From: Falsiroseomonas sp050563525
GTDB lineage: Bacteria > Pseudomonadota > Alphaproteobacteria > Acetobacterales > Acetobacteraceae
Assembly (NCBI RefSeq): GCF_050563525.1
Contig: NZ_JBNXUN010000013.1
Span: 71,120-135,119, forward strand
DNA: 64,000 nt
Direction: 5' to 3'
This document shows, piece by piece, positions 17,405-24,959 of the stretch. The notes beneath the pieces are model-generated. The model had not been told where the DNA came from, did no database searches, and was given only the letters and a program-made list of their open reading frames with translations. The translations under genes and the position numbers were made by a program. The stretch's first letter is position 1; each line of letters starts with the position of its first letter.

Positions 17405-18733
17405 TCAGCCGAGGCGTTCGCCGTGCAGCGTCACGTCGAGGCCCTCGCGCTCCTCCTCCTCGGTCACCCGCAGGCCGACGATGGCATCGACCACCTTCAG
17501 CAGGATGAAGGTCGCCACCGCCGTGAAGATGAACACCGCGGCCACCGCATAGAACTGGATCATGAACTGCGCCATGGAGCCGCTGATGCCCTCCGGCGCC
17601 GCCGCCGTGCCGGACAACGGCCCGTAGGCGAAGATGCCGACCAGCAGCGCGCCGGCGATGCCGCAGACGCCGTGCACGCCGAAGGCATCCAGGCTGTCAT
17701 CGTAGCCGCACCAATGCTTCAGCGCCGTGGCGCCCCAGAAGCCCGCGAGGCCCGCCACCACGCCGATAACCAGCGCGGAGCCGGGCAGCACGAAGCCCGC
17801 CGCCGGAGTGATGGCGACCAGCCCGGCAATCGCGCCGGAGATCGCGCCGAGCACCGAGGGCTTGCCCTTGATCGCCCATTCCGCCACCAGCCATGCCATC
17901 ACCGCGCCCGCCGCGGCCACCTGCGTCACCAGCATCGCCATGCCCGCGCGCGCATTGGCGCCGACGGCCGAGCCGGCGTTGAAGCCGAACCAGCCCACCC
18001 ACAGCATGCTGGCGCCGATGACGGCGAAGGCCAGGTTGTAGGGGGACATGTTGTCGTTGCCGTACCCGACCCGCTTGCCCAGCACCACCGCGCCCACCAG
18101 GCCAGCGACGCCGGCATTGATGTGCACCACCGTGCCGCCGGCGAAATCCAGCGCGCCGAGCGCGAAGATCCAGCCATTCGGGTGCCACACCCAATGCGCG
18201 ACGGGCGAGTAGACCAGCAGGGTCCACAGCGCGACGAAGACCATCAGGGCGGAGAATTTCATGCGGTCCGCCACCGCGCCGGTGATCAGCGCCGCGGTGA
18301 TGATGGCGAACGTCATCTGGAAGGTGATGAAGACGCTTTCCGGAATCGTCGTCGCCACCGCCGCATCGCCGGAGCCCAGCACGAAGGGCTTGTCCCAGGT
18401 CTCGCCCATACCGGACAGCAGCACGCGGGACAGGTCGCCGATGTAGGCGTTGCCCTCGCCGAAGGCCAGGCTGTAGCCCGCCACCATCCACAGCACGCCG
18501 ACCAGGCCGGCGACCGCGAAGGACTGCATCATGGTGGCCAGCACGTTCTTCTTGCGGACCATGCCCGCATAGAACAACGCCAGGCCCGGCACGGTCATCA
18601 GCAGCACGATGGCCGTGCTGGTCAGCATCCAGGCGGTATCGCCGGTGTCGATGGTCGCATCCTGCGCGAATGCCGCGCCTGATACGACCAGCGCCGGCAG
18701 CGCCATGGCAGCGGCGCGCGCAATCCTCGTCAT
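17405..18733 (-). CDS. amtB: Ammonium transporter AmtB
   Basis: Inner-membrane ammonia channel of 442 residues with a signal-like N-terminus (RAAAMALPALVVSGAAFAQ) and eleven hydrophobic segments. Family blocks are LALFYAGMVRKKNVL, DFAGGTVVHINAGVAGLVGA with the first pore histidine, LWVGWFGFNAGSA, and DSLDAFGVHGVCGIAGALLVG with the second pore histidine. The start ATG 18733 is preceded by GGGGGA; an earlier in-frame ATG at 18772 lies only 4 bases after the glnK stop and would give a longer leader. It is cotranscribed with glnK, whose product plugs AmtB when nitrogen is plentiful. Confidence 0.96.
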   Translation of the reverse strand: MTRIARAAAMALPALVVSGAAFAQDATIDTGDTAWMLTSTAIVLLMTVPGLALFYAGMVRKKNVLATMMQSFAVAGLVGVLWMVAGYSLAFGEGNAYIGDLSRVLLSGMGETWDKPFVLGSGDAAVATTIPESVFITFQMTFAIITAALITGAVADRMKFSALMVFVALWTLLVYSPVAHWVWHPNGWIFALGALDFAGGTVVHINAGVAGLVGAVVLGKRVGYGNDNMSPYNLAFAVIGASMLWVGWFGFNAGSAVGANARAGMAMLVTQVAAAGAVMAWLVAEWAIKGKPSVLGAISGAIAGLVAITPAAGFVLPGSALVIGVVAGLAGFWGATALKHWCGYDDSLDAFGVHGVCGIAGALLVGIFAYGPLSGTAAAPEGISGSMAQFMIQFYAVAAVFIFTAVATFILLKVVDAIVGLRVTEEEEREGLDVTLHGERLG

Positions 18734-18776
18734 TCCCCCGATCCCCGTCCTCAAGATATGGTTGTCCTGCATGGCC

Positions 18777-19115
18777 CTACAGCGCCTGGTCATCGGTCTC
18801 GCCGGTGCGGATCCGCAGGGCGCGTTCCACATCCATGACGAAGATCTTGCCATCGCCGATCTTCCCGGTGCGCGCCGCGCCGGCGATCGCCTCTACCACC
18901 GCGTCCACCATCCCGGCGGCGACGGCGACTTCGATCTTGAGCTTCGGCAGGAAGCTCACGTGGTACTCGGCTCCGCGATAGATTTCGGTCTGGCCCTTCT
19001 GCCGCCCGAAACCCTTCACCTCGGTAACCGTCAGCCCCTGTACGCCGAGCGGAGTGAGCGCATCGCGCACCTCGTCCAGCTTGAAAGGCTTGATGATGGC
19101 CATGACCAGCTTCAT
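18777..19115 (-). CDS. glnK: Nitrogen regulatory protein PII
   Basis: Protein of 112 residues, the standard PII length. MKLVMAIIKPFKLDEV at the N-terminus, the T-loop QKGQTEIYRGAEYHV with the uridylylatable Tyr51, and the B- and C-loop signatures (TGKIGDGKIFV, RIRTGETD) are complete. PII senses 2-oxoglutarate, ATP/ADP and glutamine and regulates nitrogen uptake. The start is fixed by the conserved MKL N-terminus. It is the first gene of a glnK-amtB operon, with a candidate sigma-54 promoter about 45 bases upstream. Confidence 0.97.
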   Translation of the reverse strand: MKLVMAIIKPFKLDEVRDALTPLGVQGLTVTEVKGFGRQKGQTEIYRGAEYHVSFLPKLKIEVAVAAGMVDAVVEAIAGAARTGKIGDGKIFVMDVERALRIRTGETDDQAL

Positions 19116-19157
19116 CGCGCCGTAGATCCCCTTCCCAACTCGCAGCGCGATGTTCAA

Positions 19158-19173
19158 TCCAAGGAACGTGCCA
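19158..19173 (-). promoter_or_regulatory. Candidate sigma-54 promoter for glnK-amtB
   Basis: On the minus strand the sequence reads TGGCACG-TTCC-TTGGA. This matches the sigma-54 consensus TGGCACG-N4-TTGCA at all but one base; the mismatch changes the usual GC of the -12 box to GG. Spacing is exact, and nitrogen-limited RpoN/NtrC control of glnK is the known pattern. A half site TGCAC at 19232-19236 could belong to an NtrC enhancer, but no full palindrome is seen. Confidence 0.55.
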
Positions 19174-19311
19174 CTCGGGAACAGCCTTGCATTCCCTCAC
19201 AATCAACCTGCATGCAATCGACCGGCGCTGCTGCACCGCACCATGGCTGCCTGAAAAACAGGCAATTGCCTCGCCCTTGCCGAATCAGGGCGCCAGGGCG
19301 ACTTTCCCGGC

Positions 19312-20577
19312 ATGAGCCACATCGAAACCACCGCCTGCATCATCGGCGCCGGCCCCGTCGGTGCCACCCTGGCCGCCACGCTGGCCGCCGCCGGTATTCC
19401 GACCGTGGCGCTGGATCGCGCGCCGCTGCCGCCGATGGAGCTGCCCGATTTCGATGGCCGCGCCTATGCCATCGCGCTGACCAGCCAGCGCCTGCTGGCG
19501 GCCTCCGGCATCTGGGACCGGCTGCCGAGCCAGCCGCAGCCGATCCACCGAATCCGCGTGGCGGATGGCCGGCCCGGCCACGACCCCTCCGCGCTCAAGC
19601 TGGATTTCGACAGCGCGGAGGTCGGCCCGGACCCCTTCGGCTGGATGGTGGAGGCCCGCGCGCTGCGCGTGGCGCTCAACGCCCGCCTGCCGCACCTGCC
19701 CAACCTGCGCGTCTTCGCCCCCGCGGAGGCCAGCGTCAGCCGCACGCCGGAGGGCGCCACCATTCGCCTCACGGACGGCACCACCATCGCCGCCCGGCTG
19801 GTGGTCGCCGCCGAGGGCCGCGACAGCGCGCTGCGCCGCCAGGCCGGCATCGCCGTGACGAAGCACGACTACGGCCAGACCGGCATGGTCGGCGCCTTCG
19901 CGCATGAGCGGCCGCACAACGGCACGGCGCTGGAGATGTTCCTGCCCAATGGCCCCTTCGCGCAGTTGCCGCTGGCCGGCACGCCGGAGCACCCGCATGC
20001 CAGCGCCTTCGTCTGGTCCGACCGCCGCGACCTGGCCGCACGTTTCCTGGCGATGGACGAGGCCGGCTTCGCGCGGGAATTGACGCGCCGCATGGGCGAC
20101 CATCTCGGCCGCATCACGCCGATCGGGCGGCGCTGGTCCTACCCGCTGTCGGCGCTGTGGGCGCAGCGGCAGACGGATACGCGGCTGGCGATCATCGGCG
20201 ACGCCGCACACGGCATCCACCCCATCGCCGGCCAGGGCCTGAACCTCGGTTTTCGGGACGTCGCCGCGCTGGCGGAGGCAGTGATCGAAGCCGTGGCGGC
20301 CAGCGAAGATCCGGGCGGCATGGCGACCCTGCGACGCTACGAACGCCGGGCGCGGCCGGATGCCGCCATCATGCTCGGCGCGACGCATGTGCTGGAGAAG
20401 CTGTTCGGCAATGATTTCGGCCCAGTGCGGCTGGCACGGCGGCTCGGCATCGCCACGGTGGACCGGATGCCGCGGCTGAAGCGCGCCTTCGCGGAGCGCG
20501 CGATGGGGATGGGCTCAGGCGTGTCCGGCCTGCTCGGCGGGCAGGCGCTGATGGACCTGTCGGCGCCGCGGGGCTGA
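19312..20577 (+). CDS. UbiH/UbiF/COQ6 family FAD-dependent hydroxylase
   Basis: Flavoprotein monooxygenase of 421 residues of the ubiquinone-biosynthesis hydroxylase family. It has the N-terminal dinucleotide fold GAGPVGATLA, the DG-type motif around VVAAEGRDSALRR, and the second FAD motif GDAAHGIHPIAGQGLNLGFRD. These enzymes hydroxylate the aromatic ring during ubiquinone synthesis; which ring position it modifies cannot be told from the sequence. It is followed 9 bases later by a small membrane-protein gene, probably in the same transcript. Confidence 0.92.
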   Translation: MSHIETTACIIGAGPVGATLAATLAAAGIPTVALDRAPLPPMELPDFDGRAYAIALTSQRLLAASGIWDRLPSQPQPIHRIRVADGRPGHDPSALKLDFDSAEVGPDPFGWMVEARALRVALNARLPHLPNLRVFAPAEASVSRTPEGATIRLTDGTTIAARLVVAAEGRDSALRRQAGIAVTKHDYGQTGMVGAFAHERPHNGTALEMFLPNGPFAQLPLAGTPEHPHASAFVWSDRRDLAARFLAMDEAGFARELTRRMGDHLGRITPIGRRWSYPLSALWAQRQTDTRLAIIGDAAHGIHPIAGQGLNLGFRDVAALAEAVIEAVAASEDPGGMATLRRYERRARPDAAIMLGATHVLEKLFGNDFGPVRLARRLGIATVDRMPRLKRAFAERAMGMGSGVSGLLGGQALMDLSAPRG

Positions 20578-20586
20578 GGCGGCCAC

Positions 20587-20964
20587 ATGGGCTTCGCGCT
20601 GGCCCTCCTGGTGATCTCGATCGGCGCCGCCGCCGCCATCCAGGCGGCGAGCGACCCGCGCATCACCCGCGCCTTCGCCGGCGGCACGCTGCGCGCCATC
20701 GGGCTGTACCTGGCCTTCCTGGCGGTGCCGCTGCTGTTCCTGCTGTTCGCCGGCGCGCTGCTGCCGCCGGTGCCGCGGGAGGCGGCGGCGGCGGGTACCG
20801 TGATGGCGGTGCTCGGCTGGTTCGGGCTGGCGCTGCTGCTGCTGATCCGCACCGCGCCCCGCCTGCGGCGCGTGCCGGACTTCTGGCTGCGCTTCGGCGT
20901 GGTGGATGCGGCGCTGCTGGCGCTGGTCGGCGCGGGGGTGGCGCGCATCGCGGGGCTTTGGTGA
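20587..20964 (+). CDS. Small integral membrane protein of unknown function
   Basis: Protein of 125 residues with four predicted membrane helices (about 2-20, 34-58, 66-86 and 104-122) separated by short basic or acidic loops such as DPRITR and RTAPRLRRV. No family recognised. It begins 9 bases after the UbiH-family gene and reads the same way, so it is probably cotranscribed. Codon use matches its neighbours, which supports a real gene. Confidence 0.65.
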   Translation: MGFALALLVISIGAAAAIQAASDPRITRAFAGGTLRAIGLYLAFLAVPLLFLLFAGALLPPVPREAAAAGTVMAVLGWFGLALLLLIRTAPRLRRVPDFWLRFGVVDAALLALVGAGVARIAGLW

Positions 20965-20968
20965 GGCG

Positions 20969-21331
20969 CTATCGCCGCGGCGGGTCGCGGCTCAGACCCT
21001 TCGCGGCCAGCGCGGCCTCATAGGCGGCCCAGCGCTGCGCGTGTTCCTCGCCGAGTTGGCGCAGGAAATCCCAGCCATAGATGCCGGTGTCGTGCAGGTC
21101 GTCGAACACCAGGCGCACGCCGTAATGCCCCACCGGCTCGATCCGCATGATGCCGACGTGGCGGCGGCCCGGCACCGTCACGCGCTGGCCCGGGCCGTGG
21201 CCCTGCACCTCGGCGGAGGGGCTTTCGACGCGCAGGTATTCCGCGGGCAGGGCGAAGCGCACGCCATCATCCCAGGCCAGGTGCAGGGTCTGGTCGGCGC
21301 GGGTCAGGCGGATTTCCGTAAGCTTGGGCAT
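20969..21331 (-). CDS. DUF971 domain protein
   Basis: Protein of 120 residues matching DUF971, the domain that also forms the N-terminus of gamma-butyrobetaine hydroxylase. Typical features are TEIRLTRADQTLHLAWDDG, the LPAEYLRVESPSAE block and the C-terminal HDTGIYGWDFLRQLG. Stand-alone versions are often near iron-sulfur or Mrp genes, but here it is the last gene of a conserved minus-strand housekeeping run with Trm112, the LON-domain protein and CnoX. Confidence 0.9.
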   Translation of the reverse strand: MPKLTEIRLTRADQTLHLAWDDGVRFALPAEYLRVESPSAEVQGHGPGQRVTVPGRRHVGIMRIEPVGHYGVRLVFDDLHDTGIYGWDFLRQLGEEHAQRWAAYEAALAAKGLSRDPPRR

Positions 21332-21363
21332 GGTTGGCGCGTGGCCCCCTCACCCGGACCTCG

Positions 21364-21573
21364 TCAGGCGGGCAGCTTGCGGGCTTCGTCGGGCAGCATG
21401 ATGGGGATGCCGTCGCGGACGGGATAGGCGAGGCCGGCCTTCTCGCTGACCAGCTCGCCCGCCTCGCGGTCGTAGCGCAGCGGGCCCTTCGTCACCGGGC
21501 ACACCAGGATTTCCAGCAGGCGCGGGTCGACCGCCCCCGCCAATGTTTCGCCGGCCTTATCCGTCGCCGTCAT
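21364..21573 (-). CDS. Trm112 family protein
   Basis: Protein of 69 residues of the Trm112/YcaR family. The core LLEILVCPVTKGPL, then YPVRDGIPIMLPDEAR, is typical. Only one cysteine is present, so the zinc knuckle of eukaryotic Trm112 is absent, as is usual in these bacterial forms. Its role in bacteria is not well defined; a partner role for methyltransferases is known for the eukaryotic and archaeal relatives. Confidence 0.92.
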   Translation of the reverse strand: MTATDKAGETLAGAVDPRLLEILVCPVTKGPLRYDREAGELVSEKAGLAYPVRDGIPIMLPDEARKLPA

Positions 21574-21603
21574 GATTGCAGTCCCCGCAGGTCGGCGAAA
21601 ATA

Positions 21604-22260
21604 CTAGCTCGGCCGGCCTTCATGCGCCATGCCATGGCTGCCCATCTGCATCAGCGCGACCAGCATGGCCGCCCGATCCTCCTGCGTCGGCGCCTCCAGC
21701 AGCGCCTGCTTCTCGCGCACCTCGAATGGGCACAGCATGCATAGCGTGGTGACCAGCATGGCGTCGCCGGTGCCCTGCACCGCCTCCCAGTTCGCCTCGA
21801 TGCCGTGCGCCTTGAAGTAGGGCCGCAGCGCGTCGAGCAGGGCGGCGCGGTCGATCTCCGGCTCGGGTGCCTCCATCAGGTCCGGGCCGAAATCGCCGTA
21901 TTCCACCAGCGCCCGCCGGTAGCCGCGCCGCATCGGCGCTTCCGCCGTGATGCGATAGCGGATCACGCCGGTGAGCGTGATGAGGAAGCGGCCATCCTCG
22001 GTCTCGGCGAAGGAGGTCAGGCGGCCGAGGCAGCCGACCTTGTAGACCTGGCTGCCAACCTCGGTCCGCGGCAGGGCGGGGTCCGGCTGTACCATGCCGA
22101 GCAGCCGGCCGGCCGCCAGGCTGTCCTCCGTCATCGCCAGATAACGTGGTTCGAAGATGTTCAGCGGCAGGCGGCCGCCGGGCAGCAGCAGCGCGCCCGA
22201 CAGCGGGAAGATCGGAATCTCCGACGGCAGCGCGTCGAAGGCAGTGTGGAAGGCGGGCAT
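21604..22260 (-). CDS. LON peptidase substrate-binding domain protein
   Basis: Stand-alone LON N-terminal-type domain of 218 residues with no ATPase or protease part. IPIFPLSGALLLPGGRLPLNIFEPRYLAM is the family hallmark region, and FFxxGRL-type and GRFLITLTGVIRYRI segments follow. It starts at ATG 22260 (MPAFHTAF); the frame is open further upstream but that part looks non-coding. It sits between CnoX and Trm112 genes in an arrangement common in alphaproteobacteria. Its function is unknown. Confidence 0.92.
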   Translation of the reverse strand: MPAFHTAFDALPSEIPIFPLSGALLLPGGRLPLNIFEPRYLAMTEDSLAAGRLLGMVQPDPALPRTEVGSQVYKVGCLGRLTSFAETEDGRFLITLTGVIRYRITAEAPMRRGYRRALVEYGDFGPDLMEAPEPEIDRAALLDALRPYFKAHGIEANWEAVQGTGDAMLVTTLCMLCPFEVREKQALLEAPTQEDRAAMLVALMQMGSHGMAHEGRPS

Positions 22261-22344
22261 GGGCTCCGTTTCAGCCACCGGGCCGCGGATGTCGCGAAGG
22301 TGGCTTCTGTCTCCCGCGCGGCTCGCGCCTCCGGCCGGGTTCAA

Positions 22345-23310
22345 TTACCTGAACAGAAGGGTGGATAGCTTCCGGCGTCCCGCAAGGGTGGCGGGGTCGT
22401 CGAATCCCCAGGCCTCGAAGAACTTGAGCAATTGCTTGCGCGCAGCTTCCTCGTTCCAGGCGCGATCGCGCTTGATGGCGACCATCAGCGCATCGACGGC
22501 ACCGGTACGATCGTCCATTGCATTCCGGGCGATGGCGAGGTCGATGCGCGCCGCGTGGTCGTCCGGGTCGGCCTCCAGCCGGCGCTCGAACTCGCCCAGC
22601 TTCTCCCGCGCCGCGCGGCCCTCGATCGCGAGCTGGAGCTGCGCGCGGACGGAGGCGATTTCGGCGTGGTCGCGGATCTTGGCGGGCACCTGCTCCAGCG
22701 CCTCCAGCGCCTGGTCCTCCTCACCGAGTGCGACCAGGCAGCGGATCAGGCCAGCCATCGCCTCTGGGTTCTCGGGCTCGGCCTGCACCAGGCCGGCGAA
22801 CAGCTCGATCGCGCCGGCGTGGTCACCGGCCTCCACCGCGGCCTTGGCTTCGGCGAGAAGGTCGGCGGTGGGCAACTGTCCGCCGGCGGCCTTGAGCAAG
22901 GTCTCGATGAACTTCTTCACCTCCCCTTCCGGCAACGCGCCCTGGAACAGATCGGCGATCTGGCCCTGCACGAAGCCGACAACGGTCGGCACGGATTGCA
23001 GCGGCAGGCCCATCTGCGACAGCTGCTGGACCAGCTGGCGGTTCTTGTCGATGTCGATCTTCACCAGCTTCACGCGGCCCCCGGCGGCGCGCACCACCTT
23101 CTCCAGCGTCGGGGTCAGCGTCTTGCAGGGGCCGCACCAGGTGGCCCAGAAATCGACCAGCACGGGCGTTTCGCGGCTGGCCTCCACCACATCGGCCATG
23201 AAGGTGCGCTGGTCGCCGTCCTTCACCGGGTCGGGGGTCCCGGCGGGCATCGCGGCGCCGCCGGGGGCGGCTTGGCGCGTCGGGTCGAAGATCAGGTCCA
23301 TGGCAGGCAT
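22345..23310 (-). CDS. cnoX: Thioredoxin-TPR chaperedoxin of the CnoX/YbbN type
   Basis: Protein of 321 residues. A thioredoxin domain (about 40-145) with the active-site WCGPC in VDFWATWCGPCKTL is followed by a C-terminal region of TPR-like helices (about 155-315). CnoX proteins protect substrates from oxidation and hand them to GroEL. Unlike E. coli CnoX, which has SxxC, this protein keeps both active-site cysteines and so could also be redox-active. ATG 23301 is an alternative start. Confidence 0.9.
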   Translation of the reverse strand: MPAMDLIFDPTRQAAPGGAAMPAGTPDPVKDGDQRTFMADVVEASRETPVLVDFWATWCGPCKTLTPTLEKVVRAAGGRVKLVKIDIDKNRQLVQQLSQMGLPLQSVPTVVGFVQGQIADLFQGALPEGEVKKFIETLLKAAGGQLPTADLLAEAKAAVEAGDHAGAIELFAGLVQAEPENPEAMAGLIRCLVALGEEDQALEALEQVPAKIRDHAEIASVRAQLQLAIEGRAAREKLGEFERRLEADPDDHAARIDLAIARNAMDDRTGAVDALMVAIKRDRAWNEEAARKQLLKFFEAWGFDDPATLAGRRKLSTLLFR

Positions 23311-23371
23311 TCCTCTCGCTTGCGCGCATAGATGCGCGACCCGCAGCCTGAAGCAAGCGGTGGCGGCTTAA

Positions 23372-23878
23372 TCACACAGGTTTGGACAGGTCGACCAGTT
23401 CCGGCACATGGCCGAGGTCGCGCAGCAGCCGCAGCAGGTCGGCCGGGCGGATGGCGGTGGTCATGGTATTGGTCAGCGGGTGGACGTTGATCCACTCGAA
23501 CCCTTCCATGAGGTGACGGTCGAACACCGCGCGCACCGCGCCCGGCGCCGCATTGACCATTCCGAAGGGGGTGACGGAACCGGGCTCCACGCCGAGTTGC
23601 GTGCGCAGCGAATCCGCATCGGCGAAGACGCTGCGCGGCGCGCCCAGGCTGCGGACCAGCGCGTTGACCTTCACGGCGCGATCCTCCTCGATCACCGCGA
23701 GCAGGAAGGGGCCCGGCGCCCGTTCGGGCCTCAGGAACAGGTTCTTCACATGGCCACCCGGCAAATCTGGCCGCAGCGCCTGGCTTTCCGCCACGGTGAA
23801 GACCGGGGGGTGCTTCACCGTGCGCTGCTCGATGCCCAGCGCGGCGAGGCGCGCCAGCAGACCTTCCGGCGTCTCCAC
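23372..23878 (-). CDS. YbaK/ProX family aminoacyl-tRNA deacylase
   Basis: Protein of 168 residues that belongs to the free-standing editing-domain family hydrolysing mischarged tRNAs. Visible: KHPPVFTVAES, the lysine-bearing HVKNLFLRPE segment, LGVEPGSVTPFGMVN and FEWINVHPLTNTMTTAI near the end. The GxxTPFG and NVHP signatures fit the prolyl-tRNA editing subgroup (PrdX/ProXp), which removes Ala from tRNA-Pro, but substrate is inferred. It ends five bases... of the next gene cluster, between cnoX and apaG on the same strand. Confidence 0.88.
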   Translation of the reverse strand: METPEGLLARLAALGIEQRTVKHPPVFTVAESQALRPDLPGGHVKNLFLRPERAPGPFLLAVIEEDRAVKVNALVRSLGAPRSVFADADSLRTQLGVEPGSVTPFGMVNAAPGAVRAVFDRHLMEGFEWINVHPLTNTMTTAIRPADLLRLLRDLGHVPELVDLSKPV

Positions 23879-23882
23879 GCGG

Positions 23883-24290
23883 CTAGTTCAGCCGGGTCGC
23901 GGGCTGGTGCGGGCTGTCCAGGCTGAAGGCGGGTACCGCGACGTCGAAGGCTTCCCCGGTGCCGGGAACCACCATGTGGTAGGTGCCTTCCATGAAGCCG
24001 GAGGGTGTCGGCAGCGGGGTGCCCGATGTGTATTCGAACTGCTGGCCCGGCCCGAGCACCGGCTGTTCGCCTACCACGCCTTCTCCGTGCACGCGCTGGC
24101 TGCGGCCGCGCGCATCGGTGATGCACCAGGACCGCTTGAGAAGCTGCACTGTCTCCGTTCCCTCGTTGCGGATGGCGATGCGGTAGGCCCAGACGAAGCG
24201 GCCCTGCTCGGGCTCCGACTGGTCGTCCAGGTAGAAGCTGCGCACCGTCACGCGGATGCCGCGGGTGGTCTCGGAGTAGTCATCGGCCAT
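23883..24290 (-). CDS. apaG: ApaG protein
   Basis: Protein of 135 residues with the fibronectin-III-like ApaG fold: VRSFYLDDQSEPEQGRFVWAYRI, IRNEGTETVQLLKRSWCITD, VGEQPVLGPGQQFEYTSG and a final FSLDSP. This is full length for the family. ApaG has been linked to cobalt and magnesium tolerance and to Ap4A metabolism, but its biochemical role is unsettled. It precedes the tRNA deacylase gene by four bases on the same strand. Confidence 0.95.
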   Translation of the reverse strand: MADDYSETTRGIRVTVRSFYLDDQSEPEQGRFVWAYRIAIRNEGTETVQLLKRSWCITDARGRSQRVHGEGVVGEQPVLGPGQQFEYTSGTPLPTPSGFMEGTYHMVVPGTGEAFDVAVPAFSLDSPHQPATRLN

Positions 24291-24345
24291 GGCGGGATGT
24301 CCTCATCGCCAGAGTCTTGAAGCGGCGCCCCGGCGGTGTCCAGCC

Positions 24346-24954
24346 TCAGCCACGCCGCAACGCGACGGCGAGGCCGGCCCCCATCAGCACCGCGCCGCCG
24401 GTGCGGTTCAGCGCGCGGCGCAGGGAAGGCCGCCGCACCGCGCCGGACAGGCGGGAGGCCAGCGCGGCATACAGCGCCGCATTGGCCGCGCCGAGCGTCA
24501 CGAAGGTCGCCACCAGCACCAGCGCCTGCACCAGGAAGGGGCGCGCCGGGTCGATGAACTGCGGCACGAAGGCCACGAAGAACACGATGCCCTTTGGGTT
24601 CAGCGCGGTGACCAGCCAGGCCTGCCGCAGCGCCCGCCCGGCGGCCAGCGGCGGCATGGCGCCGGCCTCGACCGGTGCGCGCCACATCTTCACGCCGAGC
24701 CAGACAAGATAGGCCGCGCCCACCCATTTCAGCGCGGTGAACAGCGTGGCGGAGGTGGCGAGGATCGCGCCCAGCCCGGCCAGCGACAGCGTCATCGCCG
24801 TCAGGTCGCCCAGCGCCACGCCGGCGACCAGCGGCAGCGCGTTGCGCGCGCCGCCGCCGAGGCTCTGGCCGATCACCAGCAGGATGGTCGGCCCCGGGAT
24901 CAGCAGCATGACGGCGGCGGCGGCGCAGAAGGCCAGCCACACAGTGAGATCCAT
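24346..24954 (-). CDS. LysE family amino-acid exporter
   Basis: Inner-membrane transporter of 202 residues. The N-terminal AAAVMLLIPGPTILLVIGQSL carries the LysE/RhtB P-G-P signature, followed by VAGVALGDLTA, LKWVGAAYLVWLGVKMWR and LNPKGIVFFVAFVPQF; six helices are expected. The substrate (lysine, threonine, homoserine or similar) cannot be told. It begins 5 bases after the metZ stop, so it may be cotranscribed with this methionine gene, which would fit export of a related amino acid. Confidence 0.92.
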   Translation of the reverse strand: MDLTVWLAFCAAAAVMLLIPGPTILLVIGQSLGGGARNALPLVAGVALGDLTAMTLSLAGLGAILATSATLFTALKWVGAAYLVWLGVKMWRAPVEAGAMPPLAAGRALRQAWLVTALNPKGIVFFVAFVPQFIDPARPFLVQALVLVATFVTLGAANAALYAALASRLSGAVRRPSLRRALNRTGGAVLMGAGLAVALRRG

Positions 24955-24959
24955 CCGGA

